Shown: piece after piece, positions 1-6,969 of the stretch
How positions within the stretch are numbered: position 1 is the stretch's first letter
Layout of the letters: every line of letters starts with the position of its first letter
Assembly (NCBI RefSeq): GCF_000718305.1
Contig: NZ_JOFQ01000008.1
Span: 1 to 64,000, forward strand
Length of the DNA: 64,000 nt
DNA from: Streptomyces niger
Lineage (GTDB): Bacteria > Actinomycetota > Actinomycetes > Streptomycetales > Streptomycetaceae
Reading direction: 5' to 3'
Translations under genes and position numbers: made by a program
The notes under the pieces: generated by a model
Database searches by the model: none
Told to the model about the DNA's origin: nothing
The model's input: the letters and a program-made list of their open reading frames with translations, nothing else

Positions 1-20
1 ATAATCGAGCCGATCGGTCG

Positions 21-40
21 AATTTCGGCATGCCGAAATT
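21..40. repeat. Perfect 20-bp palindrome AATTTCGGCATGCCGAAATT
   Basis: Both halves are exactly complementary, with no spacer, in a locally AT-richer stretch about 160 bases before the trpS leader promoter. It could be a dimeric regulator site or the terminator stem of a gene lying left of the window. Only the palindrome itself is certain. Confidence 0.6.
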
Positions 41-54
41 GTTCCCGAGGGAAG

Positions 55-142
55 GTCGTGCAGTAGTGGGTTGCCGCCGGTGCGGCGTGAGTGGCTGCCA
101 GGAGCCGATGACTCCGTGGCAACTCGGAGGACACTACACGAC
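55..142 (+). ncRNA. Candidate structured RNA upstream of the trpS leader
   Basis: Nested complementarity builds a branched fold. Outer stem: 55-59 with 138-142, continuing as 63-68 (GTAGTG) with 132-137 (CACTAC). Next stem: 70-75 (GTTGCC) with 118-123 (GGCAAC). Inside are two hairpins: 76-79/83-86 with a three-base loop, and 89-96 with 103-106 plus 111-114, interrupted by a four-base bulge. I do not recognise a known riboswitch class. It lies upstream of the likely trpS start site, so it belongs to another transcript, to a longer trpS transcript, or is fortuitous. The alternative plus-strand reading frame over 30-401 looks like noise. Confidence 0.35.
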
Positions 143-186
143 GCCCGGGGTTCGTTCAAACCCGCGCATGGACGCCCTCCGCGGCG

Positions 187-192
187 TACCTT
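187..192 (+). promoter_or_regulatory. -10 box TACCTT of the trpS leader transcript
   Basis: TACCTT fits TANNNT and ends seven bases before the ATG at 200. Transcription would start at or next to the A of the leader start codon, giving a leaderless mRNA; no Shine-Dalgarno precedes that ATG. No convincing -35 box is seen. Confidence 0.5.
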
Positions 193-199
193 GGGCTCC

Positions 200-241
200 A
201 TGCATACGCGTGCACTCGTACAGCAGTGGTGGCCCGCCTGA
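200..241 (+). CDS. trpS leader peptide, 13 aa with tandem Trp
   Basis: The frame encodes MHTRALVQQWWPA followed by TGA. Two consecutive TGG codons occupy 227-232, and Trp is otherwise rare. Right after the stop lie the mutually exclusive hairpins described in the next entry. This is the classic layout of a ribosome-mediated attenuator: lack of charged tRNA-Trp stalls the leader ribosome on the Trp codons and favours the antiterminator. Such an attenuator is known for the inducible tryptophanyl-tRNA synthetase of Streptomyces coelicolor; its identity with this one is inferred from the layout. The ORF is too short for standard gene calling. Confidence 0.75.
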   Translation: MHTRALVQQWWPA

Positions 242-294
242 CGGCGGCCGACCACAGCGCATGCATGACCACGGCCGCCGCCTCCGGCGGCCGT
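242..294 (+). promoter_or_regulatory. Transcription attenuator of trpS (antiterminator/terminator)
   Basis: The terminator stem is 271-280 (ACGGCCGCCG) paired perfectly with 285-294 (CGGCGGCCGT) around a four-base loop. The competing antiterminator pairs 242-250 (CGGCGGCCG) with 272-280 (CGGCCGCCG), consuming the left arm of the terminator. The first arm starts at the leader-peptide stop codon, so ribosome position can choose between folds. There is no U-run, as is usual for terminators in these GC-rich genomes. About 100 bases then separate the terminator from trpS. Confidence 0.7.
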
Positions 295-397
295 TCGCGT
301 ATCTCCCACCCGTAACGGCCGGTCGGCTCGGTGCGGCGGTCTCCACGCAATCGATCGCTCCAGGCGATGGAGCGACAGAGCAGGTAAGGGGACCGGA

Positions 398-1390
398 ATG
401 ACGCGGATCTTCAGCGGTGTGCAGCCGACGGGGCACCTGACGCTGGGCAATTACCTCGGGGCGATGCGGCGGTGGGCCGAGGAGGATCAGTACCGCGCGG
501 ACGCGTTGTTCTGCGTGGTCGACCTGCACGCGCTCACCGTCGACCACGATCCGGCACGGGTCCGGCGGCTCAGTCGGCAGGCGGCGACGCTGCTGCTGGC
601 CTGCGGGCTGGACCCGGAGCGGTGCACGTTGTTCGTGCAGAGTCAGGTGGACGAGCACACTCGGCTGTCGTACCTGATGGAGTGCACGGCCACCGACGGC
701 GAGATGCGGCGCATGATCCAGTACAAGGAGAAGGCGGCGCGGGAGCGCGAGCGGGGCGGCAGCGTACGGCTGTCCTTGCTGACGTATCCGGCGCTGATGG
801 CGGCCGACGTCCTGGCGTACGGGACGGACGAGGTGCCTGTGGGTGAGGATCAGGCGCAGCACGTGGAGCTGGCCCGGGATCTGGCGATGCGGTTCAACCA
901 GCGGTACGGGCAGACGTTCGTGGTGCCGAGGACGACGCTTCCTGTCGTGGCCGCTCGGGTGATGGATCTGCAGGAGCCCACCCGGAAGATGGGGAAGTCG
1001 CACGCCCGTACGGCGGGGGTCGTCTACCTGCTGGACGAGCCGGACGTGGTGCGCAAGAAGATCATGCGCGCGGTGACGGACGCGGGCAGCGATGTCGTGT
1101 ACGACCGGGCGGAGCGGCCCGGCGTCGCGAATCTGCTCGATGTGCTGGCGGCCTGTACGGGCGGGGATCCGCGGACGCTGGCCGCGGGGTACGACTCCTA
1201 CGGCGCCTTGAAGAAGGACACGGCGGAGGCCGTGGTGGAGAGGGTGCGGCCGGTGCGGGAGCGGCATGCGGAGCTGGCCGCGGATCCGGCGTACGTGGAC
1301 GAGGTGCTGAGGGCCGGGGCCGAGCGGGCTCGGAGGATGGCGCGGCCGCGAGTGGATGCGGCTTATCGGGCGGTGGGGCTGCTGGCGTAG
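398..1390 (+). CDS. trpS: Tryptophanyl-tRNA synthetase (attenuator-controlled)
   Basis: A class I aminoacyl-tRNA synthetase of 330 aa that charges tRNA-Trp in the cytoplasm. The HIGH-type motif reads TGHLTLGN (11-18) and the KMSKS-type motif reads KMGKS (197-201). The length is normal for bacterial TrpRS. The ATG is preceded by a purine-rich ribosome site (AAGGGGA). Streptomycetes can carry two TrpRS genes, one constitutive and one inducible and resistant to indolmycin. The Trp-codon attenuator and the neighbouring proC match the inducible copy (inference). Function as a TrpRS is near certain; indolmycin resistance cannot be read from the sequence. Confidence 0.95.
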   Translation: MTRIFSGVQPTGHLTLGNYLGAMRRWAEEDQYRADALFCVVDLHALTVDHDPARVRRLSRQAATLLLACGLDPERCTLFVQSQVDEHTRLSYLMECTATDGEMRRMIQYKEKAARERERGGSVRLSLLTYPALMAADVLAYGTDEVPVGEDQAQHVELARDLAMRFNQRYGQTFVVPRTTLPVVAARVMDLQEPTRKMGKSHARTAGVVYLLDEPDVVRKKIMRAVTDAGSDVVYDRAERPGVANLLDVLAACTGGDPRTLAAGYDSYGALKKDTAEAVVERVRPVRERHAELAADPAYVDEVLRAGAERARRMARPRVDAAYRAVGLLA

Positions 1391-1413
1391 GGAACGTGCG
1401 GGACAGGCGCCCC

Positions 1414-1443
1414 GCGGCGGCTGCCTGGAGAGGCAGCCGCCGC
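1414..1443 (+). terminator. Terminator hairpin after trpS
   Basis: A perfect 13-bp stem, 1414-1426 with 1431-1443, closes a GGAG loop 24 bases after the trpS stop. It separates trpS from the convergent proC. Confidence 0.75.
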
Positions 1444-1453
1444 TGGGTCGGGA

Positions 1454-1532
1454 GTCAGCCGTTGCGCCGGAGGCCAGAGCGACCAGCCGTGCCCGGAGGC
1501 CAGAGGCGTCAGCCGTTGCCGGAGGCCAGGGC
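1454..1532. repeat. Three tandem copies of the proC 3' end
   Basis: Imperfect 27-base units occupy 1454-1480, 1481-1507 and 1508-1532. All contain CAGCCGT and CGGAGGCCAG. The third unit carries the last codons and the stop (complement of 1509-1511) of proC on the minus strand. The 3' end of proC therefore appears to have been duplicated twice into the intergenic space. Confidence 0.7.
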
Positions 1533-2318
1533 GCGGCTGCGGTCGCGGGCCGCTTCGAGGGCGGCGATGAGCGCTGCGCGTACGCCGTGGTTCTCCAGCT
1601 CACGGATGGCGTTGATGGTGGTGCCGGCCGGCGAGGTGACGTTCTCGCGCAGCTTGACCGGGTGCTCGCCGCTGTCGCGGAGCATCACGGCGGCGCCGAT
1701 GGCGGCCTGGACGATCAGGTCGTGCGCCTTGTCGCGGGGCAGGCCGAGCAGGATGCCGGCGTCGGTCATGGCCTCGACGAGGAAGTAGAAGTAGGCCGGA
1801 CCGGAGCCGGAGAGGGCGGTGGCGGCGTCCTGCTGGCTCTCGGGGACGCGGAGCGTCTTGCCGACGCCGCCGAAGATCTCCTCGGCGTGCGCGAGGTGCG
1901 CGTCGGTGGCGTGGGTGCCGGCGGAGATGACGGACATGGCCTCGTCCACGAGGGCGGGGGTGTTCGTCATGACCCGTACGACCGGGGTCTCCGGGGCCAG
2001 CCGCTCTTCGAAGAAGGAGGTGGGGATGCCGGCGGCGCCGCTGATGACGAGGCGTTCGGCGGGGACGTGCGGGGCGAGCTCGTCGAGGAGGGCGCCCATG
2101 TCCTGCGGCTTGACGGTGAGGATGAGCGTGTCGGCGGTCTTGGCGGCGTCGGCGTTGCTGACCGACTCGACCCCGTAGCGCTCGCGGAGCTGCGCTGCAC
2201 GCTCGGGGCGGCGGGCGGTGACCAGCAGGTCGGACGGCGACCAGCCGCCGCGGATCATGCCGCTGAGCAGGGCCTCGCCGATCTTTCCTGTGCCTAGGAC
2301 GGCGACCTTGTGGGACAT
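1509..2318 (-). CDS. proC: Pyrroline-5-carboxylate reductase
   Basis: A 269-aa cytoplasmic enzyme, the usual ProC length, that reduces pyrroline-5-carboxylate to proline with NAD(P)H, the last step of proline synthesis. The N-terminus has the Rossmann motif VLGTGKIGEALLSG. The C-terminal half has the family signature around LRENVTSPAGTTINAI and the conserved SGSGPAYFY. The chosen ATG gives the standard start MSHKVAVLGTG; the frame stays open much farther upstream, but that extension is a GC-driven artefact. It stands alone, convergent with trpS, and its 3' end is involved in the local tandem repeat. Confidence 0.96.
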   Translation of the reverse strand: MSHKVAVLGTGKIGEALLSGMIRGGWSPSDLLVTARRPERAAQLRERYGVESVSNADAAKTADTLILTVKPQDMGALLDELAPHVPAERLVISGAAGIPTSFFEERLAPETPVVRVMTNTPALVDEAMSVISAGTHATDAHLAHAEEIFGGVGKTLRVPESQQDAATALSGSGPAYFYFLVEAMTDAGILLGLPRDKAHDLIVQAAIGAAVMLRDSGEHPVKLRENVTSPAGTTINAIRELENHGVRAALIAALEAARDRSRALASGNG

Positions 2319-2434
2319 GCGGTTCACCTCGCCGGTGGGACTTCGCGGTGCGCGCCGGGCGCGCGGTACCGCGTCATCCTCGCATTCGGGGGTGCTCGGT
2401 CGCCGAGGCGTTTCACGTTGTGAACCGTGGTGGT

Positions 2435-3451
2435 CTAGGCGCGAGGCGGAGCCGAGGTGATGCGGAAGAGCTGGGGCTTCGTGGCCTTGCAGGGGGCGAC
2501 GACGGCTTCCGTGCCCTCGGTGGTGGCGGGGGCGTTGATGGCCACGCAGTGCCGGCCGCCCACCACGCGGAAGCGGTAGGCGGGGGTGTCGGCGGTGTGG
2601 AGCGCGGCCGTCTCCCCCGCGACGGTCTCCACGTGGAGGCGGGTGGCGCCGGCGCAGTCGTTCTGGGGTTCCAGGAGCCCGGTGGCGGGCCCTTCGGTCC
2701 GTACCGCGAGGCAGCCCTTGCCCATTTCGGGGCGGTACCACTGGATGCGGTACGTGCCGCCGCCTGCCGGGGCGAGCGTGGTGCGCTGCGTTCCGACGGC
2801 CGCGCACGAGCGCTGTACGGCCACCACGGAGTCGTACCTGCCGTCCGGCACGGGGCCGTCCGTGAGGCAGAGGGTCGGTGCGCTCAGGGGGTGGATGCGT
2901 ACCGGGCCTTCGGGGAGCGCGGACGCGGCGCCCGGGGCGGGGCCTCCGAAGGGGGCCGGTGCGGTCAGTGCCCAGATCGCGAGCACGGCCGGTACTACAA
3001 GGACGGCCGCGGCGGCCGCGGCGGCCGACAGGACGGCGGGGCGTGGCGCTGTGCGTAGTGCTGTGCCCAGGCTCTTGCGTGTCCCCGGGTGGGGTGAGGG
3101 GGTGCCCGGCCCCGGGGGCGGCGGGGCGTCGGGGGCTGCCTCTGTCGTCGGCTCGGTCGCGGCCTTCGTGGTGAGGTGGTGGCGGGCGGCGGTCCACTCG
3201 GTCACCCGGTCGCCGGCTCCGCAGGCGCGGACGAAGGCGGCCAGGAGTTCGGGGCGCGGCAGGGAGCGGCCGCTCAGCGCGTTGGCGAGGGTGCTGCGGG
3301 GCAGGGTGTCGCCCTGCGCGGCGGCTTTCTCCTCCAGTTGGCGGTAGGTCAGGCCGGATCGCTCTTTCAGGCGCCGCATCTCTTGGATGAACTCGGCCGC
3401 ATTCTGTGCCGCGTACGGCGCTGGGCCGTCCCCGTTTCCCATGGGTGTCAT
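2435..3451 (-). CDS. Membrane-tethered XRE-type HTH protein
   Basis: About 338 aa. An N-terminal helix-turn-helix (FIQEMRRLKERSGLTYRQLEEKA, written here as the region around residues 20-75) is followed by a proline-rich linker. One transmembrane segment lies near residue 160, and a C-terminal extracytoplasmic domain has five or more cysteines and a QWYRPEMGKGCLAV segment reminiscent of ricin-type or other binding folds. This layout, common in Streptomyces, would let an outside ligand influence a DNA-binding domain; the ligand and target are unknown. The start is uncertain: ATG at 3451, ATG at 3442, or TTG at 3478, none with a strong ribosome site. Confidence 0.75.
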   Translation of the reverse strand: MTPMGNGDGPAPYAAQNAAEFIQEMRRLKERSGLTYRQLEEKAAAQGDTLPRSTLANALSGRSLPRPELLAAFVRACGAGDRVTEWTAARHHLTTKAATEPTTEAAPDAPPPPGPGTPSPHPGTRKSLGTALRTAPRPAVLSAAAAAAAVLVVPAVLAIWALTAPAPFGGPAPGAASALPEGPVRIHPLSAPTLCLTDGPVPDGRYDSVVAVQRSCAAVGTQRTTLAPAGGGTYRIQWYRPEMGKGCLAVRTEGPATGLLEPQNDCAGATRLHVETVAGETAALHTADTPAYRFRVVGGRHCVAINAPATTEGTEAVVAPCKATKPQLFRITSAPPRA

Positions 3452-3741
3452 CTTGCCCAGGACATGCCATTCGGCCAATGGCTACTTCGCGTCGCTCCCG
3501 TACCGGGTGAACCGTGTCCGGGTCTGTCGCCGGACAAGGCGCTGACCTGCTGGGACAGCGGACGCTGTCCGGGACGGCGGTAAGTCGTTGACCTGGTACC
3601 GGGCGTCTCAGGAGTCTCGAAACGTCCCGGTCGCCCCGCCGCCCGCCGTTGTCACGGGGATCGGCGGAAGCGGGGGCCGGTACGTCCGTCCTTCGCGCCA
3701 CCCGTCTCTGCCGTGGCGCGCAGAGCCTGTGAGGAGACTCG

Positions 3742-4113
3742 ATGCGTATCCGTAAGGCGTTGGCCATCACCACACTGGGGGCGGCGCTCACGTCCGGTGC
3801 CGTGCTCCTGCCCACCGCTTCGGCGGGCGCCGCACCCTCCGCCGTGACCTGTGGCAACGCCCACTGGCCGCACCCGAACAAGGACAGCGGCACGGGGACC
3901 GTGACGTCCGGTTCGGCGGCGGTGCACACCGGTCCGTACGGCGACTGCGCCGTCACCGCGTACCTGAACAAGGGGCAGAAGGTCACCTACGACTGCTACA
4001 GCCGCGTCTCCGCAGGCAAGAAGTGGACGTTCGTGCGGCACCCCAAGGGCGCGAGCATCGGCTGGGTCTACGGCAAGTACCTCGACGACGGTGGCGCCAC
4101 GAAGCACTGCTGA
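3742..4113 (+). CDS. Small secreted SH3-like protein
   Basis: A 123-aa protein with a Sec signal peptide: basic MRIRKA, a hydrophobic run, and probable cleavage after the ASAGAA region. The mature part of about 90 aa carries an SH3b-like pattern (AAVHTGPYGDC, GQKVTYDC, WTFVRHP, GWVYGKYL) with four or five cysteines that could form disulfides. Such domains often bind cell-wall components, but no enzyme domain is attached. A good ribosome site (GAGGAG) precedes the ATG. Its 3' end is duplicated downstream. A related but leaderless protein lies at 10898-11209. Confidence 0.8.
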   Translation: MRIRKALAITTLGAALTSGAVLLPTASAGAAPSAVTCGNAHWPHPNKDSGTGTVTSGSAAVHTGPYGDCAVTAYLNKGQKVTYDCYSRVSAGKKWTFVRHPKGASIGWVYGKYLDDGGATKHC

Positions 4114-4198
4114 GCAGGCGGCCACGAAGTACTGCTGAGCCGGGCTTCCCGACTCTGGTCCTCGAAGCACTGCTGAGCCGGGCTTCCCGATCCTGGTC
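4096..4198 (+). repeat. Tandem duplication of the SH3 gene 3' end
   Basis: The last codons plus stop (CGAAGCACTGCTGAGC) recur at 4125-4140 with one change and at 4163-4178 exactly. The second and third copies extend through CCGGGCTTCCCGA and TGGTC, giving a 38-base period (4125-4160 and 4163-4198). The copies lie outside the gene, and each retains the TGA. Confidence 0.75.
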
Positions 4199-4235
4199 GC
4201 TGCGACCCCGGCCCGCCGCGTGCGGTGGGCCGGGG

Positions 4236-5972
4236 TCAGCGCGTGCGGCGGCGGAGGGTGGCGGCGCCGAGGGAGAGGACGAGAAGGGCGCAGCCGGTGA
4301 CGACGGCGAGGTCGCGGAGGAAGTCGGTGGTGACGTCGGGGTGGCGGAGCACTTCGTTCATGGCGTCGACCGCGTAGGACATCGGGAGGACGTCGGAGAG
4401 GGCGGAGAGCACCGGCTGCATCTCGTCGCGCGGGGCGAAGAGGCCGCAGAGCAGGAGCTGCGGCATCAGGACCGCCGGCATGAACTGGACGGCCTGGAAC
4501 TCGGATGCCGCGAAGGCCGAGACGAAGAGGCCGAGAGCCGTACCGAGGAGGGCGTCCAGGACGGCCACCAGGAGGAGGAGCCAGGGGGAGCCGGCGACGT
4601 CCAGGTCCAGCGCCCAGAGGGACAGGCCGGTGGCGAGGGCCGACTGGACGATGGCGAGGGCACCGAAGGCGAGGGCGTAGCCGGAGATCAGGTCGATCTT
4701 GCCGAGCGGCATGGCGAGGAGGCGTTCGAGCGTGCCCGAGGTGCGTTCGCGGAGGGTGGCGATGGAGGTCACCAGGAACATGGTGATCATCGGGAAGATG
4801 CCGAGGAGGGAGGCGCCGAGGGGGTCGAAGGTGCCGGTCCCGGCGGTGCCGTCGAAGACGTAGCGGAGCAGGGTGATCATCGCGCTCGGGACGACGAGCA
4901 GGAGCGCGATGGTGCGGGGGTCGTGGCGGAGCTGGCGGAGGACGCGCGTGGTGGTGGCCAGGGTGCGGGCCACGGAGGCGCGAGGTGCGGGGCGGGAATC
5001 GCCCTCGGGGCGCGGTTCGCCCTCGGGGCGCGGTTCGCCCTCGGGGTGCGGGGCCCCGTCGTGGCGCGGCTCGCCGTCGACGGCGGCGGGGCGGGTGGGC
5101 GTGTCACCCTCCGCGATCACGTGCAGGAAAGCCGATTCCACCGTCGTGGTCCCGGTGCGGGCCGTCAGGGCCGCCGGGGCGTCGGCGGCGACCAAGCGGC
5201 CCTCGCGCATCAGGAGGAGCTGGTCGCAGCGTTCGGCCTCGTCCATGACGTGGGACGAGACGAGCAGGGTCACGCCGCGGTCGGCGGCGAGGGCGTGGAA
5301 GAGGGCCCACAGGTCGCGGCGGAGCACGGGGTCGAGGCCGACGGTCGGCTCGTCGAGGACCAGGAGTTCGGGGTCGCCGAGCAGGGCGACCGCGAGCGAG
5401 ACGCGGCTGCGCTGACCGCCGGAGAGGTGGCCGGCGAGTACGTCGGCGTGCGAGGTCAGGGCGGTGTCGGCGAGGACGCGGTCGACGGCCTCCCGGCGGG
5501 CGGCGCGGGCCGTCCGGGCCGGATGCAGGACCTGCGCGAAGTATCCGAGGTTCTGGCGGACGGTGAGGTCGTCGTACACGGCCGGTGCCTGGGTGACGTA
5601 GCCGATGCGGGGGCGGAGCGAGGCGTCGCCGGCGGGGCGGTCGAGGACGTCGAGCGCCCCGTCGACGTGCGCCTGGGTGCCGGCGATCGCGCGCATGAGG
5701 GTGGTCTTGCCGCAGCCGGAGGGGCCGAGGAGGCCGGTGACGCGGCCGCGCGCCACGTCGAAGTCGAGGGCGTCCAGAACGGTGCGACCACCACGTACCA
5801 CGGAGAGGCCGCGGGCCCGTACGGCAGGAGCGGGGTCGGAACCGGGTACATCGGGCGCACTCGGCCCGCCCGGAGCGCTCGCCGCACGTAGTGCGCTCCG
5901 GGCCGCCCGGCCACCCTCCGGCGCGCCCGCCACACCCCGCCCGTGCGTGCCGTCCGACCCATAATTCACCAT
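4236..5972 (-). CDS. Fused ABC-2 type exporter (ATPase plus permease)
   Basis: A 578-aa half-transporter with both modules in one chain. The ATPase (about 50-275) shows Walker A GPSGCGKTT, the signature LSGGQRSR and Walker B LLVLDEPTVGLD, with a switch histidine in SSHVMDEAE. A charged linker with PEGEPR repeats follows. The ABC-2 permease (about 345-578) has six hydrophobic segments and the conserved RERTSGTLERLLAMPLG and FAPRDEMQP regions. It probably exports a drug or small hydrophobic compound; the substrate is unknown. The ATG lacks a Shine-Dalgarno but has a -10 box at leaderless spacing. The usual arrangement is two separate genes. Confidence 0.9.
   Translation of the reverse strand: MVNYGSDGTHGRGVAGAPEGGRAARSALRAASAPGGPSAPDVPGSDPAPAVRARGLSVVRGGRTVLDALDFDVARGRVTGLLGPSGCGKTTLMRAIAGTQAHVDGALDVLDRPAGDASLRPRIGYVTQAPAVYDDLTVRQNLGYFAQVLHPARTARAARREAVDRVLADTALTSHADVLAGHLSGGQRSRVSLAVALLGDPELLVLDEPTVGLDPVLRRDLWALFHALAADRGVTLLVSSHVMDEAERCDQLLLMREGRLVAADAPAALTARTGTTTVESAFLHVIAEGDTPTRPAAVDGEPRHDGAPHPEGEPRPEGEPRPEGDSRPAPRASVARTLATTTRVLRQLRHDPRTIALLLVVPSAMITLLRYVFDGTAGTGTFDPLGASLLGIFPMITMFLVTSIATLRERTSGTLERLLAMPLGKIDLISGYALAFGALAIVQSALATGLSLWALDLDVAGSPWLLLLVAVLDALLGTALGLFVSAFAASEFQAVQFMPAVLMPQLLLCGLFAPRDEMQPVLSALSDVLPMSYAVDAMNEVLRHPDVTTDFLRDLAVVTGCALLVLSLGAATLRRRTR
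5001..5054. repeat. Three 18-bp tandem repeats inside the exporter linker
   Basis: GCCCTCGGGGCGCGGTTC occurs at 5001-5018 and 5019-5036, with a diverged third copy at 5037-5054. The repeats stay in frame and encode the PEGEPR repeats between the ATPase and permease. They are likely to vary in number between strains by slippage. Confidence 0.8.
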
Positions 5973-5979
5973 GCGTTGA

Positions 5980-5985
5980 ATAATG
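5980..5985 (-). promoter_or_regulatory. -10 box CATTAT for a leaderless exporter mRNA
   Basis: On the minus strand CATTAT is followed by seven bases (TCAACGC) and then the ATG at 5972. No ribosome site is present, so the transcript probably begins at the start codon. Confidence 0.4.
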
Positions 5986-6278
5986 TGCCGGGCCGCACGG
6001 AGGCGTCAAGGAGCGGGCGCGAGGGAACCTGCCGAGAGAGGGCGACGTTCAGTAGAGGTGCACGTGCGTTGTGCCACGGCCCGTCAGGGCCGGCCGTGCG
6101 AGCCGCCCGGCGTGCGGCGGTCCGTTACGTACTCCCGGCGGTCGCCGGAGCGATCGGAGGAGATCGTTCCCCTCCGATAACTCCGTGTTAACTCGACGGT
6201 TACACACGGACTTGCCGTACGGGGGTTGCCTTTGGACACAATGGAATTGACTGTCCACGGACGCCGGAGGAGGCGACG
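5986..6278. other. Divergent intergenic region with a hairpin
   Basis: No gene is seen in this stretch of about 290 bases. It holds a dyad, 6153-6160 (ATCGGAGG) with 6171-6178 (CCTCCGAT), and AT-richer DNA around 6178-6260 (TAACTCCGTGTTAACTCGAC, then GGACACAATGGAATTGAC). That DNA is the likely promoter area of the 6279 gene. No clear -35/-10 pair could be settled. Confidence 0.4.
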
Positions 6279-6689
6279 ATGGGGAAGCCGGGTACCGCGA
6301 TACGTCCTGCCCTGGTCATCTTCATTGCCGCACTGCTGGCTCTGCTGTCCACGGCCGGTTTCGCCTTCGCCGAACCCGCGGAGGGTGTCGGCACCCACGC
6401 CACCGCGCCGCAGGACAGCGGGTCCGCGCCGGCCGCCGAGCCCGCCAAGGCCAGCCTCGAAGGCAGCGGCGGGAAGGGCGAGATCGGGCCCGAGACCTGT
6501 CATCTGCGGCGGGCCGTCCGCACCTCCGCCGGACCGCCCACGCCGCCCGACCCGCGTGCCTACTGCGTGTGCTGCCGCACCGCGCCGATCGACGATCACG
6601 AAGCGGCCGTCTCGCTGACGCGTTCACAGGCCATATCACCGCAGAGAATCGGTCAAATTCCCCTCACCCTCTGTGTTTTTCGCTGCTGA
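6279..6689 (+). CDS. Small secreted or membrane-anchored protein, unknown
   Basis: A 136-aa reading frame with an excellent ribosome site (GGAGGAGGCGACG) and an N-terminal hydrophobic stretch (ALVIFIAALLALLSTAGFAFA) that is a signal peptide or anchor. A low-complexity Ala/Gly/Pro segment follows, then a C-terminus with cysteines (AYCVCC, CVFRC). I do not recognise a family. The ribosome site and signal peptide argue that it is translated, but the unusual tail means the end could be affected by a frameshift. It lies upstream of the SulP gene on the same strand. Confidence 0.55.
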   Translation: MGKPGTAIRPALVIFIAALLALLSTAGFAFAEPAEGVGTHATAPQDSGSAPAAEPAKASLEGSGGKGEIGPETCHLRRAVRTSAGPPTPPDPRAYCVCCRTAPIDDHEAAVSLTRSQAISPQRIGQIPLTLCVFRC

Positions 6690-6759
6690 GGGATGTCAAC
6701 ACGGGCTTCCCCCCCTGCCCGCGCACCGCACCACACGGGCGTCGACACGCCACTCACCA

Positions 6760-6793
6760 CTGACCGGAACCGACCGCTGACCGGTACCGACCG
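6760..6793. repeat. 17-bp direct repeat in the SulP upstream region
   Basis: CTGACCGGAACCGACCG (6760-6776) is followed at once by CTGACCGGTACCGACCG (6777-6793), one base different. It lies between the small secreted protein and the SulP gene. No function is evident. Confidence 0.6.
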
Positions 6794-6969
6794 CCGACCT
6801 CACCGCCCCACGGGCGACTGACGGACGGCTGACGGCGACCGGCCGCGCAGCTTTCGGTACCCCGGATGGTGAGGCGTGCCCGCGTCCGCTCGTACGGATC
6901 CAGCCATCCATCCGCAACAGCTCCTGCCGCAGCACGCACTGTCGGCGGGTACCAGCTGGAGGCATCCTC

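Noticed and set aside
149..166. GGTTCGTTCAAACCC resembling a tRNA T-arm
   Set aside because: No acceptor, D or anticodon arms at the right spacing, and no complementary seven-base strand 70 bases upstream.
134..1603. 489-aa frame antisense to trpS
   Set aside because: Composition (Arg/His/Pro) is that of antisense to a high-GC gene; no ribosome site or family.
1509..3986. 825-aa minus-strand frame covering proC and more
   Set aside because: Only its last 269 codons match a real protein (ProC). The upstream part is Pro/Arg-rich shadow of the 2435-3451 gene.
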